Positions 8,650 to 16,833 of a stretch of DNA of 64,000 nucleotides are shown here, in pieces. The notes beneath the pieces were generated by a model. That model searched no databases and had not been told where the DNA came from. It saw nothing but the letters and a program-made list of their open reading frames with translations. Origin of the DNA: Rhodococcus rhodnii NBRC 100604 (lineage in GTDB: Bacteria; Actinomycetota; Actinomycetes; Mycobacteriales; Mycobacteriaceae). The stretch covers positions 1 through 64,000 of the forward strand of contig NZ_BCXD01000018.1 in assembly GCF_001894925.1 (NCBI RefSeq), in the 5' to 3' direction. Position 1 is the stretch's first letter, and each line of letters begins with the position of its first letter. Both the position numbers and the translations under genes were made by a program.

Positions 8650-9996
8650 TCAGGCAGTCAGGCACACGGAACGCAGGACGCGGTGGTACGTCGCGAGGCC
8701 GTACGTGTTGGGCGCGTTGATGATCGGGAACGGGGACGGCAGGAACGACAGCGGGTTCACGCCGACCTCCACCTCGATCGCGTCCGCGACGGTCACCGTC
8801 ACGCGTCCCCACGCGAGTTGCATGACCTGCGTCGTCAGGGCGTAGGCGTAGCGCGCCGCGGTGAGCGACTCGTCGACGGTGAGCTCGCCCAGCGGGACGA
8901 GACCGACGTCGCCGTGGCTCTCGACGAGGTTGTTCGTGATGCCGAGCAGCGCATCGGTCGCCGCACCGCCGATCGTCGGGACGAAGCTCAGCCCGAGCGA
9001 GAGCAGGCTCGAGATCGTGTCGAAGTCGTCCTGGTTCTCGGGGATCAGGTTCGACGGCACCATGAGCGTGTCGGAGAGATACGCGAGCCGAGCGCCGAGA
9101 TCCCGTGCCTGCGCTCGCGCCGCCTCGTCGGGTGCGATCGCGTCGAGGTACGACACCGTGCGATCGAGGACGCTGCGCAGCGACATGTCCGAGACCGGGG
9201 CGCACGTCGAGTCCGACACCGCGAGCGTCGCCGCGAGCTCCTCGACGATCGGATGCGGACGGAATCCGGTGTCCGAATCCGCGTCCGGCTCACCGGCGCC
9301 GGGGATCGTGCCCGTCTCGGTGACGGCGACACAACCCTTCTCGAGCGACGACTGCGTCGCGCGGTAGATCGCCTGGAATCCCATGACGCCGAGCCGCAGC
9401 GGCAGGCTGATGAGCATGCCCACCGAGACCGGCCCCACGCTCATGATCGACGGGATCATGCCCGCCACGATCGACGCGGGAACGAGGGTGGTCGTGTAGA
9501 TCAGGAAGTACGCCGTCTCGATCGCCTGACCGAGCGTGAGCCGCTCGACGGGAATCGTCTGGGCCGCGACGCCGTCGCGGACGTTCATGAGCTGCGTGAC
9601 GATGTGCGTCGCGACAGGATCGTTCGTGGTGTTCACGCCCGCATCGGGATCGTCGGACAGCACGGAACGCGGATTCGACACCGACAGCATCGAGATGCGG
9701 GCCTGCGCCATCCGTTCGTGCGCCTCGGCGCGCAGTTCCGGGACGACCGCTGCCATCTCGGCGGGCAGGATCGGGATCGCGTTGTCCAGGATCGTGTCGA
9801 AGACTGCACCGAGCGTCGCGTCGTTCGAGCCGACGCAGATCCCCGCGCCGCCGTCGCCGGCGCCTGTCGCGGGCGCCTCGGGTGCGGGCTGCGCATTCGC
9901 GGGCGTCACCGCACCGGTGACCGCGAGTGCGAGTGCCGCGGTGAACGCAGCCGTTCTCCATGTAGTTGTCAGACCCCGACGCACGCGCTCTCCCAC
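8650..9996 (-). CDS. Secreted protein of unknown function
   Basis: 448 residues with a Sec-type signal peptide: basic M-G-E-R-V-R-R, a hydrophobic core, and a cleavage-like A-N-A-Q near residue 36. The mature part starts Pro/Ala-rich and is then mostly helical, with several hydrophobic stretches around residues 165-215 (P-A-S-I-V-A-G-M-I-P-S-I-M-S and following). These could be membrane-associated. Four Cys residues are spread through the mature chain (in I-C-V-G, K-G-C-V, T-C-A-P and V-C-L-T). GTG start at 9996. I recognise no catalytic motif or named family. It ends against the nested inverted repeat. Confidence 0.75.
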   Translation of the reverse strand: MGERVRRGLTTTWRTAAFTAALALAVTGAVTPANAQPAPEAPATGAGDGGAGICVGSNDATLGAVFDTILDNAIPILPAEMAAVVPELRAEAHERMAQARISMLSVSNPRSVLSDDPDAGVNTTNDPVATHIVTQLMNVRDGVAAQTIPVERLTLGQAIETAYFLIYTTTLVPASIVAGMIPSIMSVGPVSVGMLISLPLRLGVMGFQAIYRATQSSLEKGCVAVTETGTIPGAGEPDADSDTGFRPHPIVEELAATLAVSDSTCAPVSDMSLRSVLDRTVSYLDAIAPDEAARAQARDLGARLAYLSDTLMVPSNLIPENQDDFDTISSLLSLGLSFVPTIGGAATDALLGITNNLVESHGDVGLVPLGELTVDESLTAARYAYALTTQVMQLAWGRVTVTVADAIEVEVGVNPLSFLPSPFPIINAPNTYGLATYHRVLRSVCLTA

Positions 9997-10087
9997 CGAC
10001 CTCGACCCGCGACCCGCTCGCGGCGGTCAACACGCTGCCACACGGGCGCGCTCCTGGGAAGAGACTCGCCCGTGACGCGTCGCCGAA

Positions 10088-10594
10088 CTAGTGCATCTGG
10101 AGGCAGGACTGTCCGGTGCCGAGGTCGCCGGCGAAGCCCATCCCGACGCACTCCGCGCCGTCGGGGCCGATCGAGACGAGCGATCCGGGGGCCGCGATGG
10201 CGATGGACAGCCCGGGCGTCGAGCCGAGGGCCAGCGCGGACGCGTCCGGGCCGAAGGCGATTGCAGCAGGTGCGGTGCCGGCGGGCGCGCCGGTCACGGC
10301 AACGCCGCCGTCGAAGGCGAGGGCGAGTGCCGCGGCGTTCTCCTGAGCGACCGCAGCAGCCTCACCGACGGACGCGTACGCGGCCGCGGCACCCGACTCG
10401 CCCGCCTCGGTGGCGCACGTCGAGTCGTCGGTCTCGGCGGTCATGGGAGCTCCGCCGGGCGGCGTCGAACAGCCGATGGGGCCGGGATCGGCAGACGCGA
10501 TCGCGGGTGCGCCGAGCGTGATGGCGGCCGCTGCGCCGATCGTTCCCAGACCTGCGCAGATACGAACCTTGGCGGTCGAGCGTGCTACAAACAT
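10088..10594 (-). CDS. Small secreted protein of unknown function (possibly DUF6764-like)
   Basis: 168 residues. The ATG at 10594 is preceded by GGAAGGG. The signal peptide is M-F-V-A-R-S-T-A-K, a hydrophobic stretch, then A-S-A-D near residue 35. The mature part is Ala/Gly-rich, with paired Cys (I-G-C-S-T, S-T-C-A, E-C-V-G, S-C-L-Q) suggesting two disulfides. The composition resembles small exported proteins common in Nocardia and Mycobacterium that I associate with DUF6764, but that assignment is from memory and uncertain. It is divergent from the BVMO operon, separated by 142 bp. Confidence 0.72.
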   Translation of the reverse strand: MFVARSTAKVRICAGLGTIGAAAAITLGAPAIASADPGPIGCSTPPGGAPMTAETDDSTCATEAGESGAAAAYASVGEAAAVAQENAAALALAFDGGVAVTGAPAGTAPAAIAFGPDASALALGSTPGLSIAIAAPGSLVSIGPDGAECVGMGFAGDLGTGQSCLQMH

Positions 10595-10736
10595 TGGTAC
10601 CCTTCCGTTTTCGGGGTGTGCCGTGGCTATCGCGTACCCCGGATACGGGAATCGCAATCCTCGGCTCGTCGCGGCGAATGACCGGCCAGTGGGACGGAAT
10701 CTTCTGCACGCCCTCGCACGCTCCTACCTTGCGGCT

Positions 10737-12353
10737 ATGCAACCAGCTGTGGACGTCGATGTCGTTGTCATCGGAGCCGGTGTCGCCGGGATGTACGCGG
10801 TGCACCGCTTCCGCCTCGACGGATTGTCGGTGCGGGGCTTCGAAGCGGGTTCCGACGTCGGCGGTACCTGGTACTTCAACCGTTATCCGGGTGCGCGGTG
10901 CGACGTCGAGAGCGTCGACTACTCGTACTCGTTCTCCGACGAACTGCAGCAGGAGTGGGACTGGAGCGAGAAGTACGCGACGCAGCCCGAGATCCTGCGG
11001 TACCTCTCGCACGTCGCGGACCGGTTCGGCCTGCGCTCCGCGTTCACCTTCGACACCCGCGTCACGGCGGCGACGTGGGACGACGGCGTGTGGCAGATCC
11101 GGACCGACTCCGGCGAGGAGGTGCGCGCGCGGTTCTGCGTGTGCGCGACGGGCAGCCTGTCGCAGCCCAACACGCCTCCGATCGAGGGTCGCGAACGGTT
11201 CACCGGCCGCGTGCTCCACACGGCGTCGTGGCCGCACGAGGGCGTCGACTTCCGTGGACTGCGCGTCGGTGTCGTCGGCACCGGGTCGTCCGGCATCCAG
11301 TCGATCCCGGAGATCGCGCGCAGCGCGGAGTCGGTGACGGTCTTCCAGCGCACCGCGAACTACAGCGTCCCCGCCGGCAACGCGCCTCTCGACGACGAGA
11401 CGCGCCGCGAGCAGAAGGCGAACTACGCCGAGCGCAGACGGCTCTCGCGGCTCAGCGGCGGCGGATCGCCGTTCGTCCCGCACCCGAAGGGCGCGCTCGA
11501 GGTCGATCCGGAGGAGCGGCGCCGCGCGTACGAGGCGCGGTGGCAGATGGGTGGCGTGCTCTTCGCCAAGACGTTCCCGGATCAGACGTCGAACCTCGAA
11601 TCGAACGACACCGCACGCGAATTCGCGGAGGAGAAGATCCGGGCGCTCGTGAAGGATCCCGCGATCGCCGACGCGCTCGTCCCCAAGGATCATCCGATCG
11701 GCACCAAGCGCATCGTCACCGATTCGGGTTACTTCGAGACGTACAACCGCGACAACGTCGAACTCGTCGACCTCCGGAAGACGCCGATCCGCGAGATAAC
11801 CGAGACGGGCGTCGAGACGACCGCGGGACACCACGACATCGACGTTCTCGTGTTCGCAACGGGTTTCGACGCGCTGACGGGTGCCGTCGCGCGCATCGAC
11901 ATTCGCGGACGCGGCGGCCGTACGCTGCGCGAGCACTGGAACGGTGGCCCGCGTACGTATCTCGGGCTGGGGGTCGACGGCTTCCCCAATCTGTTCCTCG
12001 TCACGGGACCGGGCAGCCCGAGCGTCCTCGCGAACATGATCCTTGGCGCGGAGGACCACATCGACTGGATCGCCGACGCCGTGGCGCACCTCGGTGAGCA
12101 CGGCAAGGCCACGATCGAGGCCCGCCCCGACGCCGTCGACGCCTGGCAGGCGCAGCTGAGCGAACGCGCCGATCGCACCCTCTTCCCGCGCGCCGCGTCG
12201 TGGTACACGGGAGCGAACATCGAGGGGAAACCTCGCGGATTCATGCTGTTCATCGGCGGATTCGCGACGTACCGGCAGATCTGCGCGGACGTCGCGGGCT
12301 CGGGCTACGAGGGCTTCACGCTCACCGACGCGCCGGTCGCGGTGACGTCGTGA
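10737..12353 (+). CDS. Baeyer-Villiger monooxygenase (steroid/phenylacetone monooxygenase type)
   Basis: 538-residue FAD- and NADPH-dependent enzyme inserting oxygen next to a ketone to give an ester or lactone. It shows the FAD loop G-A-G-V-A-G-M near residue 13, the NADPH loop G-T-G-S-S-G-I, and the type I BVMO fingerprint FTGRVLHTASWP (FxGxxxHTxxWP). Long stretches (W-S-E-K-Y-A-T-Q-P-E-I-L; I-V-T-D-S-G-Y-F-E-T-Y-N-R-D-N) closely resemble, from memory, the R. rhodochrous steroid monooxygenase and Thermobifida phenylacetone monooxygenase. ATG at 10737. It overlaps the next SDR gene by GTGA, so alcohol-to-ketone-to-ester conversion by one operon is plausible. The substrate is not proven. Confidence 0.9.
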   Translation: MQPAVDVDVVVIGAGVAGMYAVHRFRLDGLSVRGFEAGSDVGGTWYFNRYPGARCDVESVDYSYSFSDELQQEWDWSEKYATQPEILRYLSHVADRFGLRSAFTFDTRVTAATWDDGVWQIRTDSGEEVRARFCVCATGSLSQPNTPPIEGRERFTGRVLHTASWPHEGVDFRGLRVGVVGTGSSGIQSIPEIARSAESVTVFQRTANYSVPAGNAPLDDETRREQKANYAERRRLSRLSGGGSPFVPHPKGALEVDPEERRRAYEARWQMGGVLFAKTFPDQTSNLESNDTAREFAEEKIRALVKDPAIADALVPKDHPIGTKRIVTDSGYFETYNRDNVELVDLRKTPIREITETGVETTAGHHDIDVLVFATGFDALTGAVARIDIRGRGGRTLREHWNGGPRTYLGLGVDGFPNLFLVTGPGSPSVLANMILGAEDHIDWIADAVAHLGEHGKATIEARPDAVDAWQAQLSERADRTLFPRAASWYTGANIEGKPRGFMLFIGGFATYRQICADVAGSGYEGFTLTDAPVAVTS

Positions 12354-13144
12354 CGGACCGACTCGGCGGCGCCGTCGTCGCGATCACGGGCGCCGCGGGA
12401 GGAATGGGGCGCAGCCACTGCCGCACTCTCGCCGAGCAGGGCGCCGACATCCTGGCGTTCGACCTGCCGGGAGCCGATCTCACCGGGCTCCGCTCGGAGA
12501 TCGAAGTGCTCGGACGTCGTTGCACCACAGCAGAGGTCGACGTGTGCGACCGGGAGGCGATGGCGACGGCCGTCACGTCCGGGACCGCCGAACTCGGTCC
12601 CCTCACCGCCGTCGTCGCGAACGCGGGCGTGTACGAGACGCCCGGGCCGGGGTGGACGGTGACCCCGGAGCAGTGGCAGCGCAGCCTCGACGTGAACCTC
12701 ACCGGGATCTGGAACACGGTGTCCGCGGCAGAACCCCACCTCGCGGACGGCGGATCCGTCGTGCTGGTCAGCTCGACGGCCGGTGTCAAGGCCATCGCGA
12801 ACGCAGCGCCGTACTCCGCGGCCAAGCACGCCGTCGTCGGGCTCGCCCGCACTCTGGCGAACGAGCTGGGGCAGCGAGGGATTCGCGTCAACTCCGTCCA
12901 CCCCGGGTCGGTGCGCACGCCCATGATCATCAATCCGCGCGTGTTCGCGCGGCTGTGCCCGGACGTCGAGAATCCGACCGAGGAGGACGCCGCACGGGTC
13001 CTCGCGGCCCGCAACATCCTGCCGGTCCCGTGGGTGGACCCGGTGGATGTGAGCAATGCCGTCGCGTTCCTCGTGTCCGGCGAATCGCGCTACATGACCG
13101 GAACGCGTCTCGTCGTGGACGCCGGACTGACGGAGAAGGTGTGA
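12350..13144 (+). CDS. SDR family oxidoreductase (mycofactocin-coupled type likely)
   Basis: 264-residue short-chain dehydrogenase. The cofactor loop is T-G-A-A-G-G-M-G near residue 14, NAG is in A-N-A-G-V-Y, and the catalytic Ser...Tyr-x3-Lys is in S-S-T-A-G and Y-S-A-A-K-H. GTG start at 12350 overlapping the BVMO stop. The P-M-I-I-N-P-R-V-F substrate-loop region and the overall style match the subfamily that keeps its NAD bound and uses mycofactocin as acceptor. Probably oxidises the alcohol that feeds the BVMO, or handles its product. Confidence 0.88.
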   Translation: MTDRLGGAVVAITGAAGGMGRSHCRTLAEQGADILAFDLPGADLTGLRSEIEVLGRRCTTAEVDVCDREAMATAVTSGTAELGPLTAVVANAGVYETPGPGWTVTPEQWQRSLDVNLTGIWNTVSAAEPHLADGGSVVLVSSTAGVKAIANAAPYSAAKHAVVGLARTLANELGQRGIRVNSVHPGSVRTPMIINPRVFARLCPDVENPTEEDAARVLAARNILPVPWVDPVDVSNAVAFLVSGESRYMTGTRLVVDAGLTEKV

Positions 13145-13971
13145 TGGGACGGCTTGCCGGCAAGATCGCGGTGGTGACGGGCGCGGCGCGCGGAATCGGC
13201 CGGGCACAGGCGATTCGGTTCGCGCACGAAGGCGCCGACGTCCTCGCGATCGACGTGTGCACGCAGGTCGAGACGACCGTGACGCCGCCCGCCACGGAGG
13301 CGGACCTCCGGCAGACCGCCGACGCCGTGCGCGCCGAGGGGCAAAGGGCGATCGAGGTGGTCGCGGACGTGCGTGATCGCGACGCGCTCGCCGCGGCCGT
13401 CGATGCCGCCGTCGCGGAGTGGGGAGGAATCGACATCGTCTGCGCCACAGCGGGGATCACGTCGTCGGCACCCGCGACGGCGATGAGCGAAGAGCAGTGG
13501 CGCACGATGCTCGACGTGAATCTCACGGGCGTGTGGACGACGTGCGCCGTGACCGCGCCCCATCTGATCGCCCGCGGCGGCGGGTCGATGGTGCTCACGA
13601 GCTCGATCGCGGGCCTGCGCGGTCTGGTCGGCGTCGCGCACTACACCGCGGCGAAGCACGGCGTCGTCGGGCTGATGCGCTCGCTGGCCGCCGAACTCGC
13701 GCCGCACGGCGTCCGCGTCAACACGGTGCATCCGACCAACGTCGACACGCCGATGATCCAGAATCCAGCGGTGCGCGCGAAATTTCGTCCCGACCTCGCG
13801 GATCCGACGCGCGAGGAGTTCGCCGCCGCGGCGAGAACGATGAACCTGCTGCCGATTCCGTGGATCGAGCCCGAGGACGTCGCGAACGCCGCGTTGTTCC
13901 TCGCGTCCGACGAGGCCCGCTACATCACGTCGGTGGCGCTGCCGGTCGACGCGGGAGCGACGCAGAAATAG
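13144..13971 (+). CDS. Mycofactocin-coupled SDR family oxidoreductase
   Basis: 275-residue short-chain dehydrogenase with T-G-A-A-R-G-I-G near residue 13 and catalytic Y-T-A-A-K-H. After beta-strand 2 (V-L-A-I-D-V-C) it has an insert (Q-V-E-T-T-V-T-P-P-A-T-E-A-D-L) that is the hallmark of mycofactocin-associated SDRs, which bury NAD and do not exchange it. The ATG at 13144 overlaps the preceding stop (TGATG). It is a paralogue of the upstream SDR: both share P-M-I, x-N-L-L/I-P-I/V-P-W and C-terminal V-D-A-G. Third gene of the BVMO operon. No mycofactocin biosynthesis genes lie in the window. Confidence 0.9.
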   Translation: MGRLAGKIAVVTGAARGIGRAQAIRFAHEGADVLAIDVCTQVETTVTPPATEADLRQTADAVRAEGQRAIEVVADVRDRDALAAAVDAAVAEWGGIDIVCATAGITSSAPATAMSEEQWRTMLDVNLTGVWTTCAVTAPHLIARGGGSMVLTSSIAGLRGLVGVAHYTAAKHGVVGLMRSLAAELAPHGVRVNTVHPTNVDTPMIQNPAVRAKFRPDLADPTREEFAAAARTMNLLPIPWIEPEDVANAALFLASDEARYITSVALPVDAGATQK

Positions 13972-14011
13972 GTGCGGGGGCCACCCAGCGCTGGCCCGGG
14001 GCAGCGCCGTG

Positions 14012-14659
14012 TCAGTACCCGATCGTGAACCGCTCGCGATAGTGCGTGGGGTTCTCGATCTCGTCGACGAAGGCGCGAGCGAAATCTCCGCCGGCGATCG
14101 ACGACGTGCCGTCCGGCTCGACCAGCAGGGTGTCCGCGCCGAGCCGATACGTCCCGCGTTCGGGGACGTCGGCGTCGGCGCCGTACAGCGCCGACGGGCT
14201 CGCGTAGAACCAGTCGACGTCCTCGAGCGTGCGCTCGAGCTCGACGAGAACCGCGTACGTCCCTTCCGCCTCGGGACGCCACGCGTCGGGGAAGTCGTCG
14301 GTGTCGATGAGCCGCGGCCCGCCGGGTGCGACGTGCAGCGACGCCGCGCCGCCCACGGCGCCGAGTCGCGTTCGATGTCGCGCCGCCGACACCGCGATGT
14401 CGGAGATCGCCTCGTACGCGCCGCGGCCGTCGACGTTTCTGCCGGGGACGGCGAGGACGAGGACGTCGGCGTCGCGCGTCAGGTCGTCGACGAACTGCGT
14501 GTCGAAGAGCGATCCCGCTCGCACGGTGACGTGATCGGCGGGCGTGAGCGACGAGACGTCGCGCGCCACGGCGATCACGTCGTGCCCGCGCGAGAGAGCT
14601 TCACGTGTGATCCGCGATCCCGAGTACCCGGTGGCTCCGATGACGGCGACTGTGGTCAT
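14012..14659 (-). CDS. NAD(P)H-binding oxidoreductase (atypical/extended SDR, YwnB-like)
   Basis: 215 residues. The N-terminal Rossmann loop is V-A-V-I-G-A-T-G-Y-S-G-S-R, of the GATGxxG type used by NmrA/BLVRB-like proteins. No classical YxxxK site is evident in the usual place. The C-terminal G-G-D-F-A-R-A-F-V-D-E-I is typical of the YwnB/short NAD(P)-binding group. Function is probably redox sensing or reductase activity on an unknown substrate. It precedes nothing obvious; the DHFR-like gene lies 9 bp upstream on the same strand. Confidence 0.82.
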   Translation of the reverse strand: MTTVAVIGATGYSGSRITREALSRGHDVIAVARDVSSLTPADHVTVRAGSLFDTQFVDDLTRDADVLVLAVPGRNVDGRGAYEAISDIAVSAARHRTRLGAVGGAASLHVAPGGPRLIDTDDFPDAWRPEAEGTYAVLVELERTLEDVDWFYASPSALYGADADVPERGTYRLGADTLLVEPDGTSSIAGGDFARAFVDEIENPTHYRERFTIGY

Positions 14660-14668
14660 GTCCGCACC

Positions 14669-15340
14669 CTAGTCCGGGGCCGCGGGTGGGATCGGCGACT
14701 TCGAGGTCTGCGCCCGGACGTAGGTGAGGACGACGACGCCACGAGAGGTGATGGCGCTGTGTGTCAACGCGAACTGAGCAAGATGGCCGTGATCGTCGAA
14801 CATGCGCTTGCCCGCGCCGAGCACGACGGGAAAGATCAGCAACCGGTACTCGTCGACGAGATCGTGCTCGGCCAGCCCGCGAACGAGACGACCGGCGCCG
14901 AAGACGACGAGATCGCCGTGGGTGCCTGCCGTCAGGTCGCCGACCGCGGAGGGCACATCGTGGCCGATCACGGACGAGTTCTCCCACCGCCGTGCGTCGA
15001 GCGATCGCACATCGGGCGCGGACGAGATCACGTACTTCGGCATACGCCTCATCGCAGCCACCGGGGGCACGGAATCGTCGGCACCCGACCACCCGGCGGA
15101 CAAAATCTCGAAGGAACGCCGGCCGAGCAGCATTCCGGAGGCGCCGAGCGTCGATTCCGCCATGAACTCGTCGACGACGGAGTCGCTGTACGGCGGAACC
15201 CAGCCGCCGTGTGCGAAACCGCCCTCGCGGTCCTCGTCCGGTGACAGCGGCGCCTGGACTACGCCGTCGATACTGACGAAGCTCACGACGACCACCCGGC
15301 CCCGAGGAGCGACGGCGTCGCGGGCCGAACCGAGAGTCAT
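14669..15340 (-). CDS. Dihydrofolate reductase family protein (RibD C-terminal-like)
   Basis: 223 residues. The segment V-V-V-S-F-V-S-I-D-G-V-V-Q-A-P and the central G-A-S-G-M-L-L-G-R-R-S-F-E are typical of COG0262 proteins that share the DHFR/RibD reductase fold. C-terminal L-I-F-P-V-V-L-G-A-G-K-R-M-F is also characteristic. These are mostly NADPH-dependent reductases of unknown substrate, not true DHFR. Start at the ATG 15340; the longer frame upstream is not homologous. A 223-bp gap separates it from the divergent enolase gene and presumably holds both promoters; I saw no clear motif in it. Confidence 0.85.
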   Translation of the reverse strand: MTLGSARDAVAPRGRVVVVSFVSIDGVVQAPLSPDEDREGGFAHGGWVPPYSDSVVDEFMAESTLGASGMLLGRRSFEILSAGWSGADDSVPPVAAMRRMPKYVISSAPDVRSLDARRWENSSVIGHDVPSAVGDLTAGTHGDLVVFGAGRLVRGLAEHDLVDEYRLLIFPVVLGAGKRMFDDHGHLAQFALTHSAITSRGVVVLTYVRAQTSKSPIPPAAPD

Positions 15341-15563
15341 GATCGGGCCTCTGTCCCTTGTGGCGGCTGTTCCCCGCGGCGACGATGGCCATCTCACGGT
15401 AGGACCGACCGCGAGCCGGAGTCAACGTGTGCATCGACCGACTTCCCGTGGAAAAGTGCCGCGCGAGAACGAGCATCACGACTTCGGCTCGTGTGATCGC
15501 GGTCGTTGTTACGGTCGTCACGTGTCCGGCGACCGGGCCGGGCTCGACGGCAGGAGCTGCGTC

Positions 15564-16811
15564 ATGGGTGTGCGATTCGTGTCGGCCACGGCGAACGAGG
15601 TGCTCGATTCGCGCAGCAGACCCACGCTCGCGGTGCACCTGCTCACGGCAGAGGGGCGCGGTTTCAGCGCGGGCGTGCCGTCGGGCGCGTCGACGGGGAG
15701 CCGTGAGGCCGTCGAACTCCGGGACGGCGACGATGCGCGTTACGGCGGGCAGGGTGTCCTCGGTGCCGTCCGGAACGTGAACGAACCGATCGCGGAACTG
15801 CTGACGAGCCGGGTCTTCGAGTCTCTCGAGGACCTCGACCGGGCGATGATCGAGCTCGACGGCACGGACGACAAGTCGTCGCTGGGTGCCAATGCGATCG
15901 TCGGCGTCTCGATGGCGGCCGCACGGGCGTTCGCCGCTGCCGACGGCACACCGTTGTGGCGCTTCCTCGGGCCGGCGGACGGTGAACCGCGGATGCCGGT
16001 GCCGCACTTCAACGTTCTCAACGGCGGTGTGCACGCCGCGAACGATCTCGACTTCCAGGAGTTCATGATCGCGCCGCTGGGCGCGCCGTCGGCCGCCGAA
16101 GCGGTGCGGGCGGGCTCGGAGATCTACGGGCACCTGAAGAGCCTGCTGCGCGAACGCGGTCACGAGGTGGGCCTCGGCGACGAGGGCGGCTTCGCACCCG
16201 AGATCGCCGATCCCGCCGACGTCCTGCAGCTCGTCGCGGACGCGATCGAGGGTGCGGGCTACACGGCCGGGCGTGACGGCGTCGCGATCGCGCTCGATCC
16301 CGCGTCGAGCGAGTTCGAGAAGGACTGCGTCTACCGCGTCGCGGGCCGTGACCGTTCGTCGGACGAGATGATCGACTACTACGCCGAACTCGTGGACCGC
16401 TTCCCGATCTGGAGCATCGAGGACGGGCTGAGCGAACGCGACCGGGACGGCTGGCGCCGGCTCACCGAACGGCTCGGGGAGCGGGTCCAACTCGTCGGCG
16501 ACGATCTGTTCGTGACGAATCCGGCGATCGTGCGGGACGCGATCGCGGACGGCATCGCGAACGCGGCGCTGATCAAGGTCAATCAGATCGGCACCGTCAC
16601 GGAGACGCTCGAGACGCTCGCGGTGTGCCGCGAGGGCGACTACGCCGCGATGGTCTCGCACCGTAGCGGCGAGTCCGACGATTCGTTCATCGCCGACCTC
16701 GCCGTCGCGTCCGCGTGCGGTCAGATCAAGTCGGGAGCCCCCGCGCGTGGCGAGCGCATCGCGAAGTACAACCGGCTCGTCGAGATCGAGGCGCTCCGCG
16801 CTCGTGAGTGA
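15564..16811 (+). CDS. eno: Enolase (phosphopyruvate hydratase), paralogous copy
   Basis: 415-residue enzyme interconverting 2-phosphoglycerate and phosphoenolpyruvate. Recognisable landmarks are N-E-V-L-D-S-R-S-R-P-T, V-P-S-G-A-S-T-G, G-A-N-A-I-V-G-V-S, H-F-N-V-L-N-G-G-V-H-A, F-Q-E-F-M-I-A-P, G-D-E-G-G-F-A-P, I-E-D-G-L, K-V-N-Q-I-G and S-H-R-S-G-E-S. Metal-binding Asp/Glu/Asp and catalytic Glu, Lys and His are kept. The metal loop reads I-E-D-G-L-S-E-R instead of the usual IEDP and the strand L-D-P-A-S-S-E-F is atypical, so this looks like a divergent second enolase. ATG at 15564 with AGGAG upstream; it is not next to the usual divIC neighbour. Confidence 0.9.
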   Translation: MGVRFVSATANEVLDSRSRPTLAVHLLTAEGRGFSAGVPSGASTGSREAVELRDGDDARYGGQGVLGAVRNVNEPIAELLTSRVFESLEDLDRAMIELDGTDDKSSLGANAIVGVSMAAARAFAAADGTPLWRFLGPADGEPRMPVPHFNVLNGGVHAANDLDFQEFMIAPLGAPSAAEAVRAGSEIYGHLKSLLRERGHEVGLGDEGGFAPEIADPADVLQLVADAIEGAGYTAGRDGVAIALDPASSEFEKDCVYRVAGRDRSSDEMIDYYAELVDRFPIWSIEDGLSERDRDGWRRLTERLGERVQLVGDDLFVTNPAIVRDAIADGIANAALIKVNQIGTVTETLETLAVCREGDYAAMVSHRSGESDDSFIADLAVASACGQIKSGAPARGERIAKYNRLVEIEALRARE

Positions 16812-16833
16812 ATTTCCGGTGTCTCGAGGCCGA

